Positions 55,541 to 64,000 of a stretch of DNA of 64,000 nucleotides are shown piece by piece. The notes beneath the pieces are model-generated. The model did no database searches. It had not been told where the DNA came from and saw nothing but the letters and a program-made list of their open reading frames with translations. The position numbers and the translations under genes are program-made. Position 1 is the first letter of the stretch. Each line of letters opens with the position of its first letter. The DNA comes from Spirometra erinaceieuropaei (Eukaryota > Platyhelminthes > Cestoda > Diphyllobothriidea > Diphyllobothriidae): the NCBI GenBank assembly GCA_902702965.1, contig CACRXP010000550.1:112302-176301 (forward strand), written 5' to 3'.

Positions 55541-57921
55541 AAAGACAATATCATCTCAATTTTGTCCTTAACGATTGCCTGGGGTGAAGTATTCAGTTGG
55601 AGGGACATTCAGGATGTCATTGTTTCATTAGAAAATAAGGAATACGATTGTTTACCTGAAAAGTCTGACATGGCGTGCACGGCTTGAGGAACCGAATTTG
55701 ATGCTTCAGGTATTTTTTTCCAATAAATATGCTTCACTCCACAAATATAATAACAAAAATGTCTGCTCGAAAGATACTTCTGGAGCAAAGTCATTTGCGA
55801 CCGCGCTGGCCACATATTTACCCATTGGGCACTTTAAAAACGGAGACTAGAGGAAATTCAGGCTTTTTGGAATAAAAACATTCAATGTTATTTCGAGATG
55901 TCATAAGTAAATCGCTTTGTCTCCTCCAGTTTTACGGAAAACATTCTACAACATTTTCGAGATTGTCCCTACTTTTACGAGGTAGATATCATCGCCTTAC
56001 ACAGACATTTGAGTGTGAATGACTAAACGACCCATGCAAGTTGGCGGTTTAATGAATATTACGCGTACATCCCGCTGTGGCTTATGAACGTCTGTCCAAA
56101 TATCCATAGAAAAATTTCGGTCTGGGCCTATGGACCTTTGTTCGAAATGATTTAACCCAGGCTAGGGGTTCATCTCTGAGGAGAATAAAAACCGGCAAAG
56201 CATCCGGCATCCTTCCGGCGCCGTTTTGCAACTGCAGTGATTTGCTCTGAGGAACAGAAAAGGGAAAAAATCCATGTGATAGTTCCTGTGTGAATCAGAG
56301 TATCACCCGTAATTTTTTAATTTTCGCTAAGCGCAAACTGCATTTTAGCATGCTTTAACAAATAAACCGTAAAGTATAAGGCATTCGCATAGGTAATTAA
56401 TTCTTATAAGTAGCGAGGGTTTCGTAATAATTACGTAAGCGGAATCCAAAACAACTCACTGAAGGCGAGCTTTTTCGAGTTAGTAACGCACAGGTGAATT
56501 CGGGAAGTTCACAAACCCAACTTACAGATTTTGCGGACTCGCCTTGCACTTCAAATTTATTCAATCAAACTTTATTCCTCAACTGACGCAATCCCTGCCA
56601 TGCCCTAGAAAACTCAAAAGTCTCTTGACAAGGAGTTATATACAGGTCTTGTCCATTGGTCGTTGACAAGTGGCATTCAAGAAGTACTGCAATTTAGTAA
56701 GCCAATCGGTTTTCCCGTCGAACTTCATACGTGGTTAGTTCTTGTTTCCACACACTGGACGATACTTCACAGTCAGGACTGTGTAGACGCAAACTGGGCC
56801 GTCTGTGTCTCGTAGATAGCAAAAGACTCAAAATAGCAGCCGAAGAAGGCCTCGATTTCTGCTGGGAATTCATTAAACCTCAAGCTGATTTATCGCGGCA
56901 TTTCACACCCAGGAAGAACATTTATGGGCAGTCTATACTAGGCTGTTTGCTGTTACCTTTATTGTTTTTACGGGCCAGGCAAAGTTCATGTGTTCATACT
57001 CCGCAGGGTAATTATGTTTTTCTCCATAATATTCAAAAGGTTTCTCATGAGACTAGTACTACTGTAGCACTATAGCCTTGGGCTCATTGTAAACATTGTT
57101 CTCCACACTTTTTGAGATACTTTCATTCAGCATTTTTGCTAAAATTCGAAATCCAAGCGCTATGACTGTCAATTGATGCAGGAGTTGCACTTGCTACTTA
57201 ATTATTCTTGAACACACTTAAAAAGAATTCGGGTGTACAGTGTTCATTGCTGACTTCAGCACCCTTGTTAATGGCAACCTAGCTCGCTTAAAGGGTAAAT
57301 ACAATTTTTACGCATATTTGCTACACAAACGTCCGACAACCCCCTATTTACAGGGTCTTGGCATGCCATTTTTGAAGGGGCATGAAAAAACTTCTGCGCC
57401 GCTCATGAAAGTGCGCCTTTAGACGGTCATCAAGAGTATCTGTTAGGGCGCATACTCATATATTTAATCATGGTGGACAAAAAGGTAACTGCAAGATATT
57501 TAACAAGTCCAGTATAGTTCGGCAGCATCCAGGAAACAATTACATTTTCTGCGAGGCAAGGACGGTTCGAAAAACTGTTTTGGGAAAGCTCGTTCACCCT
57601 GTGTGATGAGAACATGTTTATTTTGAGTCGGCCTCAGCCAGTTACGGGCATTGAGACGTTCACATAATTCGTACACGTCACCAGATAACTTGATCCATTT
57701 TACCGTAACTACCGCTGTGACGATAAAGCCCATGGTATGGTCGAAACCAATTTAATTTTAAATGTCATCGACGTTGCAGAGTGATGCGTCACACATCAAT
57801 CAGTTGCCCCACATTGTTTGCACGCGTTCTGAGCAATATTACCAGCTTTATTTCCTACCTTGAAATATTTCACGTCGAATGAAGTATGCTAAGGCTCTCT
57901 GGCGTTCCTTGCACAGAGCGA
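55541..57921. other. Upstream region of the bestrophin gene, no firm exon
   Basis: A minus frame at 57640-57733 (GFIVTAVVTVKW) resembles the bestrophin 'GFYV..VV.RWW' helix but lacks an acceptor. Otherwise no exon is recognised. Confidence 0.35.
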
Positions 57922-58107
57922 TAGTTATTGTCTCCTCTTTCTCCGTTTCGCAGATGAAGTCCCCCGCCCATGGAAGTGGCGGGAGGTATACCCAAGTAAA
58001 ACAGTCATCGATACTGGCAAGGTAAAGCTGCATCTTCTCCTCTGTCATTATGCCGAAAAGATGATATCTCAGTCGAGCTAACTAGCGGATCAAACGAAAA
58101 TGATGGC
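57922..58107 (-). pseudogene. Decayed duplicate of the bestrophin exon and its intron border
   Basis: Similar over about 186 bases to 54392-54577, i.e. the 5' half of the bestrophin exon plus about 50 bases of upstream intron: MTEEKMQLYLASIDDC versus MTKEEMQLYLASINDC. The AG acceptor is lost (cttttag in the gene, cttttcg here). The frame diverges after WAGDF and the YDWI..PLVYTQ half is absent, so it cannot replace the exon. A local segmental duplication is the simplest reading. Confidence 0.75.
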
Positions 58108-58155
58108 CCGTTGTGCTCCATAATTAGCATAAAAACAGGACCAGCTCAATTAAAG

Positions 58156-59029
58156 ATTAGCCGCTGTGAAAAACTCTCAGCTACAGTTTTCGCCTGAAAC
58201 TTTGACGCCGAAGGAAGATTGATAAGGCACTCTACCTCTACTTGTACAGACCGCCTTGATGCGTCCAATGCTACTAACTTCAGAAAGAAGTAGATTTCTC
58301 AACAATTAGAGGTTGTTTGTGTTCAAAGTTCACGTTGCTATCAGTGGCCGATCTCATGAAATGTCGACCGGAATTCTGAAATGAGTTTTCGATTAGGAAG
58401 AATAGCATAAGTGGGCTTATAATACCGATTATTTGCAGCATTAACCAAGGATGTTTCATTCGTGCCGAGATACCGAAATATAAATGCGCTTCTTTTCGGA
58501 TACTTGGAAATCTACGCTCAATAACAGAAAATTACCTAAGTGTTGTGAAGTTTCTTGACGATTTTCGATGTCGCACATATTCAGATGTGCCTCATGCGAG
58601 CGCGAATACCAACATTCTTTACTATACTTATTTTATAGAAAATCATCGCATCTTACTATTCTTTGCTTGAAGGATGGGGATCATTTGGTTTTAGGAATTT
58701 TAAATGCATAAAAAATTTTGAACTCAACTCATAACCAAAATCACGCTCAGGATTTTAAAACCTCATGTTTTATACTTTCCGCGTAAGGAAGACCACGCAT
58801 TTCTCGACGCTGTTAACAAGCGTCATATAGTGGTCATGAAATTTAGCAGCGGATGTAGACTGTATCGTCTAATTCACAAGCAACATTACTAAACGTATTA
58901 AAACAATACCGCTAAAATAGACTTTTTACGACCCTAAAAAACGCATGCTCAGAAGAATCACTTCCTTCGAGTCTGCAATTTAAGAAGTGAGTTACTAGCA
59001 AATAAATATAACAGGAAGATTATTGTGCG
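58156..59029. repeat. Near-identical 875-bp block, first copy
   Basis: From 'attagccgctgtgaaaa' to 'ggaagattattgtgcg' it repeats, with only a few per cent differences, at 59031-59905. The copies are separated by a single N at 59030. It includes the left part of foldback F8. Confidence 0.95.
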
Positions 59030-60150
59030 NATTAGCCGCTGTCAAAAAGTTCCAGCTACAGTTTTCGCATGAAACTTTGACGCCGAATGAAGATTGGTAA
59101 GGCCCTCTACCTCTACTTGTACAGACCGCCTTGATGCGTCCAATGCTACTAACTTCAGAGAGAAGTAGATTTCTCAACAATTAGAGGTTGTTTGTGTTCA
59201 AAGTTAACGTAGCTATCAGCGGCCGATCTCATGAAATGTAGACCGGAATTCTGAAATGAGTTTTCGATTAGGAAGAATAGCATAAATGGGTTTATAATAC
59301 CGATTATTGTGCAACATTAACCAAGGATGTTTCATTCGTGCCGAGATACCGACATATAAATGCGCTTCTTTTCGGATACTCGGAAAATTACGCTCAATAA
59401 CAAACAACTACCTAAGTGTTGTGAAGTTTCTCGACGATTTTCGATGTCGCACATATTCAGATGTGCTTTATGCGAGCGCGAATACCAACATTCTTTACTG
59501 TACTTATTTTATAGAAAATCATCGCATCTTACTATTCTTTGCTTGAAGGATGGGGATCATTTGGTTTTAGGAATTTTAAATGCATAAAAAATTTTGAACT
59601 CAACTCATAACCAAAATCACGCTCAGGATTTCAACACCTCATGTTGTATACTTTCCGCGTAAAGAAGACCACGCATTTCTCGACGCTGTTAACAAGCGTC
59701 ATATAGTGGTCATGAAATTTAGCAGCGGATGTAGACTGTATCGTCTAATTCACAAGCAACATTACTAAACGTATTAAAACAATACCGTTAAAATAGACTT
59801 TTCACGACCCTAAAGAACGCATGCTCAGAAGACTCACTTCCTTCGAGTCTGAAATTTGAGAAGTGAGTTACTAGCAAATAACTATAACAGGAAGATTATT
59901 GTGCGTTTCCCGAAAAGGATATTTGGATCTATGAACCCATTGAAAATCAGTAGAACAAATGCATATTAAGCAAGAAGTTATTTTTACCGAATTTGGCTCT
60001 TACATGAGGCTGATGAAAAGTGCATCCAAAGGCCAACATCCTGGCGAGTTTGCAATATCAATGGATTATGCCGCACACCAATCAATATCACAAGTATAAT
60101 CAAAAACGTATTTCAGAATTCCAGTTAACGATTCATGAGATCGGTCACTG
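58342..60150. mobile_element. Foldback element F8, diverged subfamily with internal duplication
   Basis: Left tip CAGTGGCCGATCTCATGA and right tip TCATGAGATCGGTCACTG are inverted copies with one mismatch. The interior ('ccacgcatttctcgacgctg', 'gtcatgaaatttagcagcgg') is homologous to the F1 centre. Without the duplicated 875 bp the unit is about 933 bp, close to the family size. Arms are more diverged than in F1-F7, so this is an older or separate subfamily. Confidence 0.75.
59031..59905. repeat. Near-identical 875-bp block, second copy
   Basis: Duplicate of 58156-59029. Only this copy runs on into the element's right end (59906-60150). Confidence 0.95.
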
Positions 60151-60824
60151 ACTGTAAATATACTTGTAAATTACTAGGACATGCTTTTCCTGACCAGCAA
60201 CTTTTTTATGTGTTTGGAACGAATTTTCCTGGAAAAATGTCGTTACTTATTTGATTTTTCCGCAACAGTAGCCAATTAGGAAACGAAAAATAATAAAAGT
60301 GGGTTTATGTACAATCATCGTTTGCTAACAAAGTCTGACACGTTTTCCGCAACAGACCTCTTTAGCGACGTAATCATGGAATTTTCTCCTACAGTGTGTT
60401 TATGCCCATTAAGCAGAAAAATCCATCAGGCTAAAATGGTGAAGCTTCTGTCGTTTCTAGTTTCGCCGAATTCTCCAATATTTCAAAATTTCGCCCTGCC
60501 TGCGCAGTATACAGGACGGCCAAAAAAGTGACTATTTTTGGGCGTCAAATCGAAAAATACAAAGAGGTATAACCTAAGGTCTAACGCATCATGAATGTTG
60601 ACGTCCCAACAGATGCAAACAGGGCTTTTCAGCTCTTACTGCAATTGGTGGCAGCCATATGATTTTAGTTTGAAAAGATTACCCCAGGATGTTTGCGTGC
60701 AAAATGCGCACACTACGTACACATATCACTTGTCTAAAACGGGTCGTGCTGTAATTGGGCTAGAACAAAAGACGGAGCGCAGATCACAGCACGCAGACGT
60801 TATTGAGGATGCACAAAAATGTAG
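60151..60824. other. No gene recognised
   Basis: AT-rich, unassigned. Confidence 0.3.
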
Positions 60825-61035
60825 GGCTCAGGGTCAGGGCTCAGGGTCACGCCGTGCCACCCACCTCCCGCCTCCGGTCTCCTTGACTCTGTCTTGACAC
60901 CAGACTTGAGATGGTGCGGAAGGGGGGACTGCGGTGGATGCAGAGTGAGTCTAATATCATTTTAAATGCAAGTCACCTGCATCCTGCATCCTCCTCGCTG
61001 TGTGGCACTCGGTGGACCCCATCTGCAACTACGGT
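60825..61035 (+). repeat. Dispersed repeat D, copy 8
   Basis: It contains 'ctccttgactctgtcttgac', 'actgcggtggatgcag' and 'ctgtgtggcactcgg'. Truncated at the left. Confidence 0.6.
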
Positions 61036-61194
61036 CTAAATAGCATCACGTTGACACCTGCTCCTGAGAATATGAATATTCAAGCCAGCACGCTGACGTA
61101 TGTAAAACATCTGGCGTCGCTTCCCATGAATGTTTTTTTCAACTCTGCAGTTCGGATACTCGTTCATACATATACTGATTAAAAAATTGGAGTT

Positions 61195-61384
61195 GTGAAA
61201 ATTCCCACGGCAATATTCAGAATACGAGGTGGCGAGCAAACGTTGCTTTCCATAACCCCTCTTCGGGCCTGTACAGTTATATGGGAACGGGGTACACTGA
61301 ATGAAAAATCGATAAATGTTAGTTTTAAAAATACAGGGGGACGAGAGCAGAAAGGCGCGGGAAGTTGCGTGTGGTTAGTCAACT
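61195..61384 (-). mobile_element. PLE group B1 3' end fragment
   Basis: Collinear with 54630-54795 and 17580-17740 ('gttttaaaaatacagg' region, 'gcgggaagttgcgtgtggtt'). The hammerhead core is decayed here (CCGAAGA for CUGAUGA, GGAAA for CGAAA). The similarity stops at 61384 where the non-LTR element begins. Confidence 0.65.
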
Positions 61385-62006
61385 TGCGTGTACTTCTGAG
61401 GCAATTTGGCTAACTGCAAAAGCACCGGATTCACCGAGCTTTCACGTCCCGACGGTCTACCGACCGCCTAGAAATGATCCCACAGCGGACGCCCGTCTTA
61501 TTGAGGACCTGGAGAGATTCCCTATCCGGTCCGACGTCTTAATCATGGGAGACTTCAACGCACCTCTTATCGACTGGAGTTCAGCTTATGCATCTGGTCC
61601 AGACCATGCTTTCGACCGACGTTTGTTGGACATGGCCCTCAGGTTATTTCTCACTCAGCACGTCTCCTTTCCTACGAGGGTCCGCGAAGGGCAACAGTCA
61701 AACTGTCTGGATCTGCTCCTTACGAAGTCACTGGACAGCATTGATGAGGTGCAATGTCTACCTCCCCTAGGTCGAAGCTACCACGTCGTACTGTTGTGGG
61801 AGTACTCCATTTTTTCTCTGCCCGAACAGGCCACCAGGGTTAGAAGGAACATTTGGCGCGGTGACTTTGCCCAAATGAAAGCGGAACTAAAATCCATAAA
61901 CTGGGAATCAGCTTTTTCCGGTGACATAATCAAGGATTGGGACTGGTTTAGTGAGTTATTGCACTTTTTCTCAGAGACCACTATCCTGTTTCACGGAGGA
62001 AACTGA
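61385..62006 (+). pseudogene. CR1/Jockey-like non-LTR retrotransposon: endonuclease part
   Basis: The apurinic-type endonuclease C-terminal half: TVYRPPRNDPTADARLIEDL, SDVLIMGDFNAPLIDWSS (the catalytic GDFN), SNCLDLLLTKSLDSIDEVQC and GRSYHVVLLW. The last motif is normally S-D-H, so the catalytic Asp is Tyr (61779-61781). The N-terminal half (with the N and E motifs) is missing, as in 5'-truncated copies. A frameshift at about 61990 separates it from the RT frame. Confidence 0.85.
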
Positions 62007-63931
62007 ACAGCAGACCCCGGTGGCTAACACAAGCTTCAAAAAAGGAAGTGAATAAAAAGCGGTTATGGATAAACCTCCTCTCGGATAAGAGCTATGTGTC
62101 GATAAATGCATACAAAGCACAGAGGAACCTAGTTAGGAGGCTAATCCTCGGGACGCGGCGTAGTTTCGAGAAAGACCAACTGAATCGAGCGGCAGAAAAT
62201 CCGAAGTTATTCTATGGTTATATAAGAAGAAGCACACGAAACAGAGACCCAATCCCCTTATTGAAAACTAGTGACGACCTAGAACTCAGTGAAGACGGAG
62301 AAAAGGCAGATCACCTTTTACAATTTGTCAAGTTCATCTTTACGAAGAAAAGCGCATTTTTCCCTCCCGACTGCAACGTAGTGGACAGGCTAACGATTGA
62401 GCACGTCTCTTTTGTCGAATCTATTGTTCGCAAAGAACTTTTAACGCTAAATGAGTCTAAATCACCCGGGCCGGATGACATACCGCCGAAATTGTTGAAG
62501 TAGCTTGCTGGGGAACTATCCAAACCGCGGTCCATGCTCTTCCAAGTTTCGTTCGAAGCAGGCTATTTCCCCACTGATTAGAAATCCGCACGGATCACGC
62601 CAATTTATAAAGGCGGCAGCAAGGTCTTAACAAACAACTACAGACCAATCAACCTTACTTCACTTTGCTGCAAAATTATAAAAAAAATAATTAAGCGAGA
62701 AATAATCCACTTCCAAGAAGAGCATAATCTGCTATACGATGCCTTGCACGGATTTCGTAGAGGCAGATCATGCGTGACAAATCTACTTTATTGTTTAGAT
62801 CGCTGGACCGGAGCAGTCGATGGCGGCAATTCAGTGTACTCAGTCTACGTCGACTTTAAGAAAGCATTCGACAGTGTATCACATCAGCGTCTCCTGTACA
62901 AATTATGCCGAAAAGACATAAGGGGTTACCTCCTGAGGTGGATCCAAAGCTTCTTGATCGGTCGCTCTCAAATCGTCCACGTCTGTGACAGGCAATCGGC
63001 GGAGGTAGTGGTTGAAAGCGGTGTTCCACAAGGCTCAGTTCTTGGCCCTACCCTATTCATTATATACGTCAACGACTGCGTCAGGGAACTGAATCGTGAT
63101 GTCGCCATGTTCGCTGATGATGTTAAACTTTTCAGCGTCATTCGAACTGAATTTGACGAAGAGCGCTTGCAGGCAGACCTGACCCGACTCGAGAAATGGT
63201 CACAGGACTGGCTGTTGCCGTTTTATGTGACTAAGTGTAATGTCCTGCGAGTCGGCAGGACCCGATCTCTGAGCCGGAGGGTTTACCATCTAAATGGCCT
63301 ACCATTGCAGAAGGTAGACTCGCAGAAAGACTTGGGTGCGTGGGTAACGGCTTCTCTAAAACCGTCGCTCCACTGCTCTAAGGTAGCCAAGTCCGCGATG
63401 TCAGTCCTTTATCTTGTCAAAAGAGCTTTCTCTACCCCCGATGAGGACTGTTTCGTTAAATTCTTTCGGACCTTTGTACGGCCACAGCTAGAGTTCGTTA
63501 TGCAGGCGTGGAAACCCTGGACCTCTAAAGATCTCACCATCCTTGAGAAAGTTCAAAGGCGGACAACCAAACTCGCAAGTGGACAGGGTTCACTACCCTA
63601 TGAAACACGACTGTCCAATCTCGGCCTTTTTCCTTTGAGTTACAGACAGCTAAGAGGCGACCTTATACAAACATTCCGTATAATGCGCGTTCAGGACTGC
63701 TGTCTCTTGCCTGCTGATTTCGTTGAGTTAGCAACCACAACGAACCTCCGAGGTCATCCACTTAAACTACGTGTGACTGGCGCCAAGCTGGACATTCGGA
63801 AGTTCTTCTTTTCAAACAGAGTGATCGCAGCTTGAAATGCTCTGCCTGCAGATGTCGTCATATCCACCTCCGTCGAGGCTTTTAAGCGCAAGTTGGACCA
63901 GTGTACCACTAAACGTCATAATGTCACCTGA
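62007..63931 (+). pseudogene. CR1/Jockey-like non-LTR retrotransposon: reverse transcriptase part
   Basis: One frame runs from about 61991 (RPRWLTQASKKEVNKKRLW) through KSPGPDDIPPKLLK, RITPIYKGGSKVLTNNYRPI, LHGFRRGRSCVTNLL, VYVDFKKAFDSVSHQRLL (motif A), SGVPQGSVLGPTLFIIYVND (motif B), MFADDVKLF (the catalytic F/YADD) and the C-terminal region ending FKRKLDQ. Three in-frame stops interrupt it: TAG 62501-62503, TAG 62579-62581 (Trp position of '(D)WK.A.I.PI.K') and TGA 63833-63835 (Trp position of 'WNALP'). All are single-base changes from CAG or TGG. The catalytic residues are intact. The element would have inserted by target-primed reverse transcription. Confidence 0.9.
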
Positions 63932-64000
63932 CCGACGTCTTAGCATTTCGACCGAACAGTTTATTAATGTTATATTACTGCTTGTATTTCAGTAACGTTT
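63932..64000 (+). other. 3' untranslated end of the non-LTR element, cut by the window
   Basis: Sequence after the predicted ORF2 stop. No poly-A or short tandem tail is visible before the window ends. Confidence 0.4.

Noticed and set aside
61200..61260. Hammerhead-equivalent position of the PLE fragment at 61.2 kb
   Set aside because: Core bases are substituted (CCGAAGA, GGAAA), so it is only a decayed homologue.

Overview
The window is repeat-rich, intron-containing metazoan DNA, most likely from a parasitic flatworm and probably a tapeworm. The evidence is the absence of compact bacterial-type genes, coding sequence broken into short exons with GT/AG borders, and retroelements of the Penelope-like (PLE), CR1-like, mariner and tRNA-SINE types. 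The degraded C2H2 repeat ORF also resembles multicopy ORFs I associate with flatworm genomes. The taxon is inferred from memory of such families and could not be searched.

Two host genes are visible as exon chains. On the plus strand, six exon-like blocks (7306-7356, 7905-7981, 8282-8456, 10889-11109, 12893-13034, 21184-21376) have AG/GT borders and chain in phase to a stop at 21374-21376. I do not recognise the protein. On the minus strand, a bestrophin-family anion channel gene lies between 54.5 and 47.85 kb (exons 54285-54523, 51383-51535, 49068-49148, a tentative 48174-48220, and 47856-48070). Its 5' exons were not found. A decayed duplicate of its first visible exon sits at 57922-58107. 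A possible EGF-like exon lies at 27598-27760.

The rest is mobile DNA. (1) PLEs of at least three lineages, with a telomerase-like RT and a GIY-YIG endonuclease. A near-intact copy is on the minus strand at about 38.07-40.77 kb, degenerate plus-strand copies are at 15.85-16.61, 22.9-25.0 and 36.7-38.04 kb, and 5'-truncated minus copies are at 5.6, 17.6-18.5, 22.1, 32.3-33.4, 54.6-55.5 and 61.2 kb. Their 3' regions carry candidate minimal hammerhead ribozyme motifs. (2) A family of about 980-bp near-palindromic foldback elements (termini CAGTAG/CTACTG, TA-rich flanks) at 1972, 3279, 4269, 6193, 26078, 40765 and 52279, plus a diverged member at 58342. (3) A short terminal-inverted-repeat element filled with degenerate TTAGGG/CCCTAA repeats (28466-28892; 52344-52954), one copy having an exact 8-bp target duplication. 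(4) tRNA-promoter SINE-like units with inverted arms (8.6-9.2, 12.0-12.26, 44.8-45.1 kb). (5) A dispersed GC-richer repeat that is the 3' tail of an element coding a C2H2 zinc-finger ORF (9.56-10.34 kb, plus eight fragments). (6) A second hairpin family (14646-15042). (7) A mariner transposase relic (30.3-31.1 kb). (8) A CR1/Jockey-like non-LTR retrotransposon relic at the right end (61.39-63.98 kb).

Most mobile elements sit in the introns of the two host genes or in gene-free DNA, and several are nested: PLE at the edge of a foldback, and the telomere-like element inside a foldback. A single N at 59030 separates two near-identical 875-bp blocks and suggests an assembly join.
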